This document shows positions 1-8,027 of a stretch of 64,000 nt of DNA, piece after piece. The notes under the pieces are model-generated. The model was given only the letters and a program-made list of their open reading frames with translations, did no database searches and was not told the DNA's origin. The translations under genes and the position numbers were made by a program. The stretch comes from Leucobacter sp. PH1c (GTDB lineage: Bacteria > Actinomycetota > Actinomycetes > Actinomycetales > Microbacteriaceae): NCBI RefSeq assembly GCF_000633415.1, contig NZ_AYMV01000003.1, positions 1 to 64,000 of the forward strand, written 5' to 3'. Position 1 is the first letter of the stretch. Each line of letters starts with the position of its first letter.

Positions 1-1
1 C

Positions 2-184
2 TCCCCCGAGGAGGTCGCTGCCTACCGCGAGCTCGCGAAGGTCGAGAGCCCGAACATGGATGTCTACAAGGACTTCGCGGGCGTCATCGAGACCCCCGAG
101 AAGATCCTCACGGATCCGAACGCGAACGACCTCTACGAGCGGTTCATCTCCGCGTGGACCGAGGACAACATCGCCTGCATGTAA
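2..184 (+). CDS. C-terminal end of a probable ABC transporter solute-binding protein (5' end outside window)
   Basis: The frame is open from the left edge to a TAA at 182-184 and gives the last 60 residues of a protein. The visible part is hydrophilic and ends with a Tyr-Glu-Arg-Phe helix and a WTEDN-Ile-Ala-Cys tail. This resembles the C-termini of extracellular polyamine (PotD-like) binding proteins, but the ligand domain is missing, so the family is only a suggestion. A strong terminator follows 20 bases after the stop, so this is the last gene of its operon. Confidence 0.45.
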   Translation, partial: SPEEVAAYRELAKVESPNMDVYKDFAGVIETPEKILTDPNANDLYERFISAWTEDNIACM

Positions 185-203
185 GCGATGCCACGCCCGG
201 CAT

Positions 204-238
204 GAGAGCCCCGCACGGTTTTTCCGTGCGGGGCTCTC
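204..238 (+). terminator. Rho-independent terminator after the partial gene
   Basis: A perfect 15-bp stem (204-218 with 224-238) encloses a TTTTT loop. It lies just after the stop at 184 and before mscL, so it separates the two transcription units. There is no long T tail, as is common in actinobacteria. Confidence 0.8.
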
Positions 239-298
239 GGCGTCTGGGCCCCTGCACCGCTAACGTTGACGACAGGCACTTTTCAGGAGGGAGAACGA

Positions 299-748
299 AT
301 GTTCAAGGGATTTAAAGAGTTTCTGCTGCGCGGGAACGTCGTCGATCTGGCCGTCGCGGTCGTCATCGGTGCGGCGTTCAACGCGGTCGTGCAGAAGGTC
401 GTCGACGCGCTGATCAACCCGATCATCGGGATGGTCTTCAAGGCGGACTCGCTCGACGACGCGCTCGTCGTCGCGCTTCCCGGTGGCGGCGCGATCGCCT
501 TCGGCGCGCTCATCGGCGCGATCATCAACTTCCTCATCGTCGCGGCGGTCGTCTACTTCGTGTTCGTCATGCCGATGAACAAGCTGCGCGACATGTCGAA
601 GAAGAGCGAGGACGAGACCGCGGCCGCGGCCGAGACCGAGCAGGAGCTGCTCGTCGAGATCCGCGATCTGCTCCGCGCGCAGGCGACCGCGCCGCAGGCG
701 GGCACCCCCGGCCCGGCAGCGGGTGCGGCGGGCGCGCACCGCGAGTAG
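299..748 (+). CDS. mscL: Large-conductance mechanosensitive channel MscL
   Basis: This 149-residue homopentameric membrane channel opens under membrane tension to release solutes on hypo-osmotic shock. The N-terminal amphipathic helix and RGNVVDLAVAVVIG motif (residues about 11-24) lead into TM1. A periplasmic loop follows, then TM2 (about 66-92), the PMNKL cytoplasmic turn and a C-terminal helical bundle (EQELLVEIRDLL). The ATG at 299 is chosen because AGGAGG (285-290) sits 8 bases upstream and the protein then starts with the family-typical MFKGFKEF. An in-frame upstream start at 266 would add an unrelated extension. The Ala/Gly/Pro-rich last 25 residues are typical for high-GC relatives. 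Confidence 0.95.
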   Translation: MFKGFKEFLLRGNVVDLAVAVVIGAAFNAVVQKVVDALINPIIGMVFKADSLDDALVVALPGGGAIAFGALIGAIINFLIVAAVVYFVFVMPMNKLRDMSKKSEDETAAAAETEQELLVEIRDLLRAQATAPQAGTPGPAAGAAGAHRE

Positions 749-780
749 TCGCGCGCGACACGAGGCGCAGCCACCCACAG

Positions 781-867
781 CACAGAACCACACGGAGAAA
801 TCCCTTCTCTCGGATCACTTCCCAGTGATCCGGTCCGAGATTCGCGATTTCTCCGTGTGGTTCTGTG
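781..867. repeat. Large palindromic element between convergent genes (copy 1 of a repeat family)
   Basis: Perfect 22-bp arms at 781-802 and 846-867 flank an inner hairpin (811-819 with 824-832). The core (793-815 and 833-855) closely matches a second element at 59536-59598: 18 of 23 bases on the left arm and 20 of 23 on the right. It lies between the ends of mscL and the M20 peptidase gene and could act as a bidirectional terminator. The sequence similarity to the distant copy suggests a dispersed REP-like family. Confidence 0.75.
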
Positions 868-899
868 TGTTGCGGCCCCGTGTGGCCGAGCCGTGTGGC

Positions 900-2306
900 C
901 TAGACCGTGCGCGCGTTGAGCCGCGCGAGGAAGAGCGCCTCCGTGAGGAGCGACTTCCGGAACGACTCGATGTGCAGTGACTCGTTCGGACTGTGCGCGC
1001 GGCCGTCGGGATCCTCCACGCCCGTGACGAGGATCTGCGCGCCCGGGAACTCTTCCACGAGCTCGGCGATGAACGGGATCGAGCCGCCCACGCCGATGTC
1101 GACGGGCTCCCGGTCCCACGCGTCCGCCATCGCGCCGCGCACCTCGCTGACCGCCCAGCCGCTCGTGTCGACGAGGAAGGCCTGGCCGAAGTCGGGATCC
1201 TCGAAGTCGAGCCGGGCGCCGAACGGGGCGTTCGCGCGGAGATGCTCCTGGATCGCCGCGTAGGCGGCCGCGGGGTCCTGGCCCGGCGCGATGCGGGCGC
1301 TTACCCGGACGCGGACGCCGGGGATCAGGGTGTTCGAGGCGTTCGCCACATCGGGGGCGTCGATTCCCGTGATCGTGATCGCGGGCTGCGCCCACAGCCG
1401 GGAGAGGATGTCGCCGCGGCCGATCGGCGTGACGCCGTCGAGCAGGCCCGCCTCCTCGCGCAGGCGGTCCTCCCCGTACTCGGGCAGGGTGAGATCCGCC
1501 GTGACGAGCCCGGGCACCGCGACGGCGCCATCGGCGTCCCACAGCGCGTTCAGCACGCGCACCGCGGCGAGCATCCCGTCCGGAACCGCGCCGCCGAACA
1601 TGCCGGAGTGCGAGGCGTGATCGAGCGTGTCGATCCGCAGGTTGAAGGCGACCGCGCCGCGGAGCGCGACCGTGAGCGCGGGGGTCTCGATGTCCCAGTT
1701 GCTCGAGTCGGCGACGATGATCGCGTCGGCCGCGAGGAGGTCCTTGTTTTCGCGGAGGAAGTTGCCGAACGACTGCGAGGCCCACTCCTCCTCGCCCTCA
1801 ATGAAGAGCGCGATCCCGAGCTCGAGTTCGCGCCCCTCGGCCTCCGCCGCGGCGGCGAACGCGCGGATCGCGCCGAGATGGGCCATGACGCCGGCCTTGT
1901 CGTCGGCCGCGCCGCGCCCGTACAGGCGGCCGTTCCGCTCGGTGGGCTCGAACGGCGGGGTCTCCCAGTCCTCGTCCTTGCCCGGAGGCTGCACGTCGTG
2001 GTGGGCGTAGAGCAGCACGGTCGGCTTGCCGCCCCGCGGCTCGCGGCGCGCGACGACGGCGGGCTGGCCGAGCTCGGTGCCACCCTCGACGGGGGCGCGG
2101 CGGATGTCGACGACGTCGAACACCCCGGTCTCCCGCAGCAGAGCGGCGATCGCCTCGGCGCTGTGCGCGACGTGGGCGGCGTCGAACGCGGGCCACGAGA
2201 CGGACGGGATCCGCACGAGCGCGGCGAGATCCTCCATTGTCTGCGGGAACTGCGTCTCCGCAGCCGAGCGAATGCCGGCTTCCAGCGCGGCCTGATCCTG
2301 AGTCAT
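900..2306 (-). CDS. M20-family metallopeptidase (dipeptidase)
   Basis: This 468-residue cytosolic zinc dipeptidase of family M20 probably cleaves dipeptides or amidated amino acids. Visible metal and catalytic motifs are HHDVQ (about 102-106), GAADDK with the bridging Asp (about 132-137), the EGEEE catalytic/metal Glu cluster (170-174), DSSNWD, and HSPNE near the C-terminus. The dimerisation (lid) domain lies between. ATG at 2306 is supported by a GAAGGAG box on the minus strand. The frame stays open far upstream, but that part is antisense to the SRAP gene and has no family similarity. Substrate cannot be read from sequence. Confidence 0.9.
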   Translation of the reverse strand: MTQDQAALEAGIRSAAETQFPQTMEDLAALVRIPSVSWPAFDAAHVAHSAEAIAALLRETGVFDVVDIRRAPVEGGTELGQPAVVARREPRGGKPTVLLYAHHDVQPPGKDEDWETPPFEPTERNGRLYGRGAADDKAGVMAHLGAIRAFAAAAEAEGRELELGIALFIEGEEEWASQSFGNFLRENKDLLAADAIIVADSSNWDIETPALTVALRGAVAFNLRIDTLDHASHSGMFGGAVPDGMLAAVRVLNALWDADGAVAVPGLVTADLTLPEYGEDRLREEAGLLDGVTPIGRGDILSRLWAQPAITITGIDAPDVANASNTLIPGVRVRVSARIAPGQDPAAAYAAIQEHLRANAPFGARLDFEDPDFGQAFLVDTSGWAVSEVRGAMADAWDREPVDIGVGGSIPFIAELVEEFPGAQILVTGVEDPDGRAHSPNESLHIESFRKSLLTEALFLARLNARTV

Positions 2307-2383
2307 CTGAGTGCTCCTTCTCCTGGGCGGCCGGGCCGACGGCTCGGTGAGCGTGCCCGGCGCCCCTGTCACGGTCTCCGGTT

Positions 2384-3019
2384 TCAGACTATCGCCGGGC
2401 GGTCGATCGCCGCAGCGCTCGCAGCGATCGCGTCCGATGCCGCGACGACGTCCGCGACGAAGGCGGCGTCGGCGCGGCGCCCGGGATCGAGCCACGCGTC
2501 GTGCGTCTCGCGGGCGAGGATGAGCGGCATGCGCGGGTGCGTCTCGGCAGCCGGGCCGATCGCCGCTCGCGTCACGAGCGCGTAGCTCAGGAGCGGCGGA
2601 GCCGCGGGCTGCGGCACGGGGGTCACGATGGCTGCGATCCCGAACAGCTGGTCCTCCGGGAGCGCGAAGGTGCGCCCGCGCTCGATGTACCAGTGCGCGG
2701 GGAGGATCGCGCGGCGCTGCAGCGGACCCCGCCACTTCGTGGCGAGCGCGTCCGAGCGGGCGTTGAACGCGGAGAACCGCGCGGGCGCGCCGTCGACGTG
2801 CAGCCACCACCAGCCGAGGTCGACGCGACGGTCGCCGAAGCCCTCGTGGATCAGGGGGTTGAGGTTCCGTGCGATGCGGCCGGTGATGCGCGCGGTGAAG
2901 CGCTGCTCGCGGGCCCACGCGGCGATGCGGGCGCGGCTCTCCGGCTCGTGCATGGGCGGCAGATCGAAGGTGAGCTGGAGGTCGTGCGGACCCCCGCCGA
3001 GACCGTAACTCGCGCACAT
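2384..3019 (-). CDS. SRAP-domain protein (YedK/HMCES-like abasic-site DNA-protein crosslinker)
   Basis: This 211-residue SRAP protein belongs to the family that covalently shields abasic sites in single-stranded DNA through Cys2. The sequence starts MCASYG, so Cys2 is free after Met removal. The NAR motif follows, then the catalytic-Glu segment (LPAHWYIE, where the family usually has PADGFYEW, with the Glu aligned), and His before RMPLIL (the family's active-site His). A TAGAGT -10 box at 3027-3032, seven bases before the ATG, suggests a leaderless transcript. The start region is back to back with the YdeI-like gene, only 40 bases away. Confidence 0.87.
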   Translation of the reverse strand: MCASYGLGGGPHDLQLTFDLPPMHEPESRARIAAWAREQRFTARITGRIARNLNPLIHEGFGDRRVDLGWWWLHVDGAPARFSAFNARSDALATKWRGPLQRRAILPAHWYIERGRTFALPEDQLFGIAAIVTPVPQPAAPPLLSYALVTRAAIGPAAETHPRMPLILARETHDAWLDPGRRADAAFVADVVAASDAIAASAAAIDRPAIV

Positions 3020-3059
3020 GGCGATTACTCTAGCGCCGACCCCGGACTACGATACGGGC

Positions 3060-3512
3060 ATGACGCTCACGATGACGATGACGCTCGAACCGCACGGGCC
3101 AGCGACCGCGCTCGTGCTGAGCGATGCGGAGGTGGCCGAGCTCGGAGGTGGCGGCCGCGCCGCGGTGCGGGTGACGATCGGCGAGCGGTCGGCGCGGCTG
3201 CGCCTCGCGCGCATGGGCGGGGAGAACCTGATCGGCCTGTCGAAGGCGGCGCGGGCCGAGCTCGGGGTCGAGCTCGGCGAGACGGTCACGGCGACGATCG
3301 CCCTCGACACCGAGGAGCGCACGGTCGATGTGCCCGCGGATCTCGCGGCGGCTCTCGACGGCGCCGCGGGAGCGCGTGACGCCTTCGCTGCGCTCTCCTT
3401 CACGCGGCGGAAGGAACTCGCCAGCGGCGTGGCCTCGGCGAAGCGGCCGGAGACCCGCGAGAAGCGGATCGCGGCTGTCCTCGCGGCGCTCGCGGACGGG
3501 GCGGGCGCCTAG
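3060..3512 (+). CDS. DUF1905 + YdeI/OmdA C-terminal domain protein
   Basis: The protein has 150 residues. Residues about 5-100 form a beta-rich DUF1905 barrel (LARMGGENLIGLSKAARAELGV is the typical core). The C-terminal 40 residues carry the short helical bacteriocin-protection (YdeI/OmpD-associated) motif, with FTRRKELASGV and TREKRI. The molecular role is unknown. The ATG at 3060 is preferred over an upstream start at 3018 because a TACGAT -10 box ends 6 bases before it, fitting a leaderless mRNA. The stop at 3512 overlaps the end of the convergent ABC gene by 4 bases. Confidence 0.85.
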   Translation: MTLTMTMTLEPHGPATALVLSDAEVAELGGGGRAAVRVTIGERSARLRLARMGGENLIGLSKAARAELGVELGETVTATIALDTEERTVDVPADLAAALDGAAGARDAFAALSFTRRKELASGVASAKRPETREKRIAAVLAALADGAGA

Positions 3513-4324
3513 GCTCCCGCAGTCGCGAGCTCGCGCGCCGCGCGGCCGGCCCGCGCCGACCAGCGCCCGTCGGCCTTCGTGACGCGGATCGGGTACTCGA
3601 AGGCGCGGGAGATCACCTCGGTGGTCACCACCTCGTCGACGGCGCCGGCCGCGACGATCTCCCCGTGCGCGATCACGACGGCGTGGGTGGTCGTCTCGGG
3701 CAGCTCCTCCAGGTGGTGCGTCACGAGCACGGTAGTGAGCCCGGGCTCCGCGTGCGCGAGTCCGTCGACCGTCTCGAGGAACTCCTCGCGGGCCGCGACG
3801 TCGAGGCCCGTGGTGGGCTCGTCGAGGAGGAGCAGCCGCGGCTCGGAGACGAGCGCTCGCGCGATGAGCGCGCGTCCCCGCTCCCCCTGCGAGAGCGTGG
3901 GCCAGCGCGATTCCCTGCGGTGCCCGAGCCCGACCCGGTCGATCGCGGCGTCGGCACGGCGCAGATCGTCCGCGCTCGGCGCCCACCGCATCGGCAGCTC
4001 GATCGTGGCGGTGAGCCCCGTGATCACCACCTCGCGCAGAGTGAGCGGGGAGCCGAGCGGGTGCCGCGGGTTGACGTGCCCGATCTCGTGACGAAGCGCC
4101 TGGAGGTCGACCCTGCCGAGGGTGTGCCCGAGCACGCGAGCGGTGCCGGAGCTCGGGTGCGTCTGCGCGCCGCAGAAGCCGAGGATCGTGCTCTTCCCCG
4201 CACCGTTCGGCCCGAGCAGCGCCCACCGCTCCCCCGCACGCACGGTGAGGCTGATCCCGCGCAGGATATCGGTGCCGCGGCGGCGGAACACCACGTCGTC
4301 GAGTTCAAGAACCGCTTCGGTCAT
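3509..4324 (-). CDS. Stand-alone ABC ATPase (YlmA-like)
   Basis: This 271-residue single ABC ATPase domain has Walker A GPNGAGKST, signature LSQGERGR, Walker B LLLLDEPTTGLD and an H-loop THH. No permease or binding-protein gene is nearby, so it either serves a distant permease or is a soluble, non-transport ABC protein. Its ATG overlaps the TGA of the upstream FCD regulator (4321-4324), so the two are translationally coupled. The C-terminal 40 residues beyond the core are typical of YlmA/ModF-like single ATPases. Function unknown. Confidence 0.85.
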   Translation of the reverse strand: MTEAVLELDDVVFRRRGTDILRGISLTVRAGERWALLGPNGAGKSTILGFCGAQTHPSSGTARVLGHTLGRVDLQALRHEIGHVNPRHPLGSPLTLREVVITGLTATIELPMRWAPSADDLRRADAAIDRVGLGHRRESRWPTLSQGERGRALIARALVSEPRLLLLDEPTTGLDVAAREEFLETVDGLAHAEPGLTTVLVTHHLEELPETTTHAVVIAHGEIVAAGAVDEVVTTEVISRAFEYPIRVTKADGRWSARAGRAARELATAGA

Positions 4325-5010
4325 GCGAGGCCCTCCTTCAGGGAGCTCAGGTGGTCGCGGCTCAGCGCGGCCGCGCGCTCGGCGTCGCGCTCCGCGATCG
4401 CCTCGGACAGTTCGGCGTGCACCGCATGGTCGGCGTCGCTCCCGAACGCGGTGCGGATCCGGAGCATGTCGATCATCGCCTGGCGCACGCGCGGGGTGAA
4501 GCCGTCGAAGAGCTCGAGCAGGATCGGGTTGTGCGCAGCCGCGACGATGGCTCGGTGGAACGCCGTGTCCGCGTCGACGTGCTCGGGGATGGCGGAGCGC
4601 CGCTCGGCCCGGTGCTCGAGCGCGCGCCGCATCGCACGGAGGTCCGCCGGGGTGCGGCGCTGCGCGGCGAGCGCCGCGGACTCGGCCTCGATCGCGGCGC
4701 GGGCCTCGATCACCGCGACGATGCCCGCGCGCGCCAGCACGGCGTCCCAGTCCTCTCGGGCGTCGAGTGCGGTGACGAACACCCCGGCCCCCTGGCGCGA
4801 GGCGAGCACGCCGCGTCCCGCGAGCTGGCGAATCGCCTCGCGCACGGTGGAACGGCCGACGCCGAGCTGGGGCGCCAGGGTCGTCTCCCCCGGGAGCTTC
4901 GCGCCGAGCTCCCACTCGCCGGCGCGGATGCGTGCGAGGAGCAGTTCGGCGGCCTGGTCGGCGAGGGGCGCGCGGCGCAGCTCGCGAGGCTGGGGTGCGG
5001 TGGCTGACAT
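4321..5010 (-). CDS. FadR/GntR regulator with FCD domain
   Basis: The protein has 229 residues. An N-terminal winged helix-turn-helix (about 15-80, GVGRSTVREAIRQLAGRGVLASRQGAG) is followed by an all-helical FCD ligand domain (about 85-225) with a likely metal-binding Asp/His set (AFHRAIV, ADHAVHAEL). The gene is divergent from the leuA leader. A -10 box (TACGGT on the minus strand, 5017-5022) lies 6 bases before the ATG, suggesting leaderless expression. A perfect 8-bp-arm palindrome at 5025-5047 sits between the two divergent -10 boxes, a good position for autoregulation and for control of leuA. Ligand unknown; FCD members often sense organic acids. Confidence 0.9.
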   Translation of the reverse strand: MSATAPQPRELRRAPLADQAAELLLARIRAGEWELGAKLPGETTLAPQLGVGRSTVREAIRQLAGRGVLASRQGAGVFVTALDAREDWDAVLARAGIVAVIEARAAIEAESAALAAQRRTPADLRAMRRALEHRAERRSAIPEHVDADTAFHRAIVAAAHNPILLELFDGFTPRVRQAMIDMLRIRTAFGSDADHAVHAELSEAIAERDAERAAALSRDHLSSLKEGLA

Positions 5011-5024
5011 GCGCCCACCGTATC

Positions 5025-5047
5025 ACTCCTCAACTTGTCTGAGGAGT
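5025..5047. promoter_or_regulatory. Palindromic operator between FCD regulator and leuA leader
   Basis: ACTCCTCA (5025-5032) and TGAGGAGT (5040-5047) form perfect arms around ACTTGTC. The site overlaps the expected -35 regions of both divergent promoters. A site of this kind fits binding by the adjacent FCD-family dimer, which would repress its own gene and leuA. The link to that regulator is inferred from position only. Confidence 0.55.
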
Positions 5048-5065
5048 TGTGCTACGGTGATCGAC

Positions 5066-5110
5066 ATGCGGATGCGCACTCTCCTCCTTCGTCGCCACGA
5101 CGGGGCCTGA
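5066..5110 (+). CDS. leuA leader peptide (14 aa, leucine run)
   Basis: This short ORF, ATG to TGA, encodes [14 protein letters not shown] with three consecutive Leu codons (CTC CTC CTT) in the middle. A TACGGT -10 box (5053-5058) ends 7 bases before its ATG, so the transcript probably starts at the leader ATG (leaderless). It precedes leuA by 70 bases, and two mutually exclusive hairpins overlap its end. A Leu-codon leader before leuA is the classic layout of leucine attenuation. Leaders of this type have been described for actinobacterial leuA genes. Confidence 0.75.
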   Translation: MRMRTLLLRRHDGA

Positions 5111-5154
5111 TCGACCGGCTCCCCGTCGTGGAGTCGAGCCGTGCCGGTCGATCA
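5095..5154 (+). promoter_or_regulatory. leuA: leuA attenuator: two competing stem-loops
   Basis: Stem A pairs 5095-5105 (inside the leader peptide's last codons) with 5121-5131: 11 bp, perfect. Stem B pairs 5108-5119 with 5143-5154: 12 bp, perfect. The left arm of B lies in the loop of A and the right arm of A lies in the loop of B, so the helices interlock. They can exclude each other or form a pseudoknot. A ribosome stalled at the Leu run (5081-5089) would cover the left arm of A or lie next to it. No T-run follows B, so control may be translational or Rho-dependent rather than by an intrinsic terminator. Confidence 0.7.
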
Positions 5155-5180
5155 CCCGACCGCTCTCGAAGGAGCCCAGC

Positions 5181-7025
5181 ATGACCGCAGCATCCCCCTT
5201 CCCCACGATCCGCACGCCACAGGGTCCGCGCCCGGCCGATGCGCCCCACTGGAACCGCCAGCGCGGCTCGCAGATGCCCTCGCACCGGTACCGCGACGCG
5301 GCCGACCGCGTCGCCCTGCCGCTCACAGAGCGCAGCTGGCCCAGCCGACAGCTGGAGCGCGCTCCGCTGTGGGTTCCCGTCGATCTCCGAGACGGCAACC
5401 AGGCACTCGCGGAGCCCATGGATCCCGCCAGGAAGCGACGATTCTTCGAGCTCATGGTGGCGATGGGCTACACCGAGATCGAGGTGGGCTACCCCTCCGC
5501 CTCGCAAACGGACTTCGACTTCGTGCGGCTCCTCGCGGAATCGGACCTCGCGCCCGAGCACGTCACGATCGTGGTCTTCACCCCCGCGCGAAGCGAACTC
5601 ATCGCGCGAACGGTCGAGTCGATCCGCGGGATCCGGAACCCGGTGGTCATCCACATGTACACGGCGACGGCGCCCATCTGGCGGGAGACCGTGCTGCGCA
5701 CGGGGAGGGACGCGCTGCGCGAGCTCATCCTCGCGGGCGGCCGGGACGTGCTCGCGGGCGCAGGCGACGCCCCGAACGTGCGCTTCGAGTTCTCCCCCGA
5801 GGTCTTCAACCTCACCGAGCCCGACTTCGCGCTCGAGGTCTGCGACGCGATGACCGCGCTCTGGGAGGCGAGCCCGGATCGGCCCGTGATCCTCAACCTG
5901 CCCGCAACCGTCGAGATCGCGTCGCCCAACGTCTACGCCGATCAGATCGAGTACATGCACCGGAACCTCGCGCGCCGGGAGAGCGTCATCCTCTCGGTCC
6001 ACCCGCACAACGATCGCGGCACCGGGATCGCCTGCGCGGAACTGGCGGTGCTCGCCGGGGCGGAGCGCGTCGAGGGGTGCATCTTCGGCAACGGCGAGCG
6101 CACCGGCAATGTCGATATCGCGACGCTCGCGCTCAATCTGCACGCGCAGGGCATCGACCCCATGATCGACTTCTCGGACATCGACGAGATCCGGCGCACG
6201 GTCGAGCACGCCAACCGGCTGGAGCTGCACCCCCGGCACCCCTACGTCGGCGACCTGGTGCACACCGCGTTCAGCGGCACGCACCAGGATGCGATCAAGA
6301 AGGGATTCGCCGAGCACCGCGCCCGCGCCGCCGCGACGGGTGTGCCCGAGCACGAGCTCGAGTGGCGGGTGCCGTACCTGCCGATCGACCCGGCCGACCT
6401 CGGCCGCAGCTACGACGCCGTGATCCGCGTGAACTCGCAGTCGGGCAAGGGCGGGATCGCCTACCTGCTCGAGGCGGAGTACGGGATCGAGCTGCCCCGC
6501 CGGTTCCAGATCGAGCTCGCGCGCCGCGTGCAGCGGCACACCGATGCGAGCGGGGCCGAGATCACCGCGGACGAGCTCTGGCAGCTCTTCTCCCAGGAGT
6601 TCCTCACGAGCGGCGGCGCGCGCTTCGCGCTCGTGGCCCACGAGAGCGCGGGAGGAGCGGCCGGGTCGCAGCAGCGGATCGTGCTCCGCGTGGACGGGCA
6701 GGAGCACGCGCACGAGTGCGGGGCGGCGGATGGCGCCGGGCCCGTGGAGGCGCTCGGCGCGGCGCTCGCCTGCCACGGCGCGGGGATCGAGGTGCTCGGC
6801 CTGCACCAGACGAGCGTCGGCGCGGGGGCCGCGAGCGCAGCGCTCACCCTGCTCGAGTACCGGAGCGGAGACGCGGGCTCGGCATGGGCGGCCGGGACCT
6901 CCTCCTCGGTGCTCGAGGCGAGCCTCGCCGCGATGGTCAACGCAGCGAACGCCGTGGCGGGCGCGGCGAACCCTGAGCCGGGCGCAGCGAACCCTGAGCC
7001 GGGCGCAGCCGGGCGCGCCCGCTAG
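5181..7025 (+). CDS. leuA: 2-isopropylmalate synthase
   Basis: This 614-residue enzyme makes 2-isopropylmalate from acetyl-CoA and 2-ketoisovalerate, the first committed step of leucine synthesis. The HMGL-like TIM barrel starts near residue 60 and shows LRDGNQ (69-74, metal Asp71), HPHNDRGTG (metal His pair) and [10 protein letters not shown]. The C-terminal LeuA dimer domain (about 475-590) is the leucine feedback domain. AAGGAG (5169-5174) supports the ATG. The tail carries two exact 21-bp repeats (6966-7007) encoding ANPEPGA units. Expression is probably set by the leader/attenuator just upstream. The stop overlaps the convergent lipoprotein gene by 4 bases. Confidence 0.97.
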   Translation: MTAASPFPTIRTPQGPRPADAPHWNRQRGSQMPSHRYRDAADRVALPLTERSWPSRQLERAPLWVPVDLRDGNQALAEPMDPARKRRFFELMVAMGYTEIEVGYPSASQTDFDFVRLLAESDLAPEHVTIVVFTPARSELIARTVESIRGIRNPVVIHMYTATAPIWRETVLRTGRDALRELILAGGRDVLAGAGDAPNVRFEFSPEVFNLTEPDFALEVCDAMTALWEASPDRPVILNLPATVEIASPNVYADQIEYMHRNLARRESVILSVHPHNDRGTGIACAELAVLAGAERVEGCIFGNGERTGNVDIATLALNLHAQGIDPMIDFSDIDEIRRTVEHANRLELHPRHPYVGDLVHTAFSGTHQDAIKKGFAEHRARAAATGVPEHELEWRVPYLPIDPADLGRSYDAVIRVNSQSGKGGIAYLLEAEYGIELPRRFQIELARRVQRHTDASGAEITADELWQLFSQEFLTSGGARFALVAHESAGGAAGSQQRIVLRVDGQEHAHECGAADGAGPVEALGAALACHGAGIEVLGLHQTSVGAGAASAALTLLEYRSGDAGSAWAAGTSSSVLEASLAAMVNAANAVAGAANPEPGAANPEPGAAGRAR

Positions 7026-7384
7026 CCCTTCGCGCGCGTGAGCGTGCCGAGCTCGGCCCCGTCGAGATCGAGGACCGTGAGGGTGTCGCCCTGCACCGTC
7101 GCGCTGCCGGCGAGCGACAGCCAGGTGTCGACACCCTCGCAGTACTTCCGCGTGGTCGCGAAGCGGCCGAAGTCGAAGGTGTCGCCGTCGACCGTCCCGG
7201 AGCCGACCATGGTGTTGCAGCCGTCCGAGCCGGTGAAAGCCCAGTCCTCCGTGATCTCGAGCTCGGGGGCGTTGTCCCCCTCCCCCGCCCACGAGCCGGT
7301 GAACGACGGCGCGGCGGCGCAGCCGCTCAGCGCGAGCAGCGCGGTGGCGGACAGGGCGGCGGCGGTCAGCAGGGCTCGGCGCAT
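7022..7384 (-). CDS. META-domain lipoprotein
   Basis: This 120-residue protein has a lipoprotein signal: two Arg, a hydrophobic stretch, then LSGC with the lipidated Cys at about 22. The remainder is a single META/HslJ-like domain: a SWAGEG start, a [20 protein letters not shown] core, and the Cys pair typical of the fold. It is expected to be anchored on the outside of the membrane. The role is unknown. META domains are linked to envelope stress or motility in other bacteria. Confidence 0.8.
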   Translation of the reverse strand: MRRALLTAAALSATALLALSGCAAAPSFTGSWAGEGDNAPELEITEDWAFTGSDGCNTMVGSGTVDGDTFDFGRFATTRKYCEGVDTWLSLAGSATVQGDTLTVLDLDGAELGTLTRAKG

Positions 7385-7514
7385 GGGCGGACTCTTCTCT
7401 CGGTGCGGCTCGATGGAGCGATTCGTGGCGTCTCTCAGCAGTGTAGTGAGTGCCCCCGACAGCGGCGAGCCCCCGCCTCTTCCGCTTGTCGGTGGTCGTG
7501 CGTACCCTGGGGAC

Positions 7515-7970
7515 ATGGCCCTCCAGTGGAAACTCGTGATCGACTGTTCCGCGCCGCACGCGCTCGCAGATTTCTGGGCGGCGGCGCTCGAGTACACGGT
7601 CGAGGATCCCAGCACGCTCGTGCGCGAGTTGCTGGCCTCGGGGCAGCTCCCCGCGAGCGCCGCCGTGACCCATCTCGGCAGCGAGCGCTTCGCAGCGCTC
7701 GCCGCGATCCGGCATCCCGACGATCCGTACGATCCGTTCACGGGCGTTGGTCGGGGGCGGCGCATCCTCTTCCAGGGCGTTCCGGAACCGAAGCAGGGCA
7801 AGAACCGGCTCCACGTCGACGTGCAGGCCGCCACGGGCAGCCTCGACGAGCTCGTCGCGCGTCTCGAGGCGTTCGGTGCGAGCCGCGTGGAGTTCGTCGA
7901 CGAGGGGCCTGCCGGCCGCTGGTGGGTCATGCGCGACCCGGAGGGCAACGAGTTCTGCGCCGCCGCCTGA
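7515..7970 (+). CDS. VOC-superfamily (glyoxalase-like) protein
   Basis: This 151-residue protein has the glyoxalase/bleomycin-resistance fold: a WKLVIDCSAPHALADFW opening, a KNRLHVDV strand with the usual metal-ligand His, and a final VMRDPEGNEFCA motif found in actinobacterial glyoxalase-like domain proteins. Substrate is unknown. A TACCCT -10 box at 7503-7508 lies 6 bases before the ATG and no Shine-Dalgarno is visible, so the mRNA is probably leaderless. A strong bidirectional terminator begins inside the last codons. Confidence 0.85.
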   Translation: MALQWKLVIDCSAPHALADFWAAALEYTVEDPSTLVRELLASGQLPASAAVTHLGSERFAALAAIRHPDDPYDPFTGVGRGRRILFQGVPEPKQGKNRLHVDVQAATGSLDELVARLEAFGASRVEFVDEGPAGRWWVMRDPEGNEFCAAA

Positions 7971-8002
7971 GGGGCGCGGCCGCCCGCGCCCCTCAGGCGG
8001 CG
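7961..8002. terminator. Bidirectional terminator between VOC gene and TetR gene
   Basis: A perfect 19-bp stem (7961-7979 with 7984-8002) has a 4-base loop. It overlaps the stop of the plus-strand VOC gene and ends 25 bases before the stop of the minus-strand TetR gene, so it can end transcription from both sides. Confidence 0.8.
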
Positions 8003-8027
8003 CGGCGGCTCGAGCCGCGCCCGGCGC

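Noticed and set aside
781-867. Terminal inverted repeats of an insertion sequence
   Set aside because: There is only about 40 bases between arms and no transposase. It is better read as a palindromic repeat or terminator.
2384-3019. SRAP protein lacking the catalytic Glu
   Set aside because: Although PADGFYEW is changed to PAHWYIER, the Glu aligns, so the active site appears complete.
5052-7814. A long minus-strand frame opposite leuA
   Set aside because: It lies entirely over leuA, the lipoprotein and VOC coding regions, and shows no family motif.
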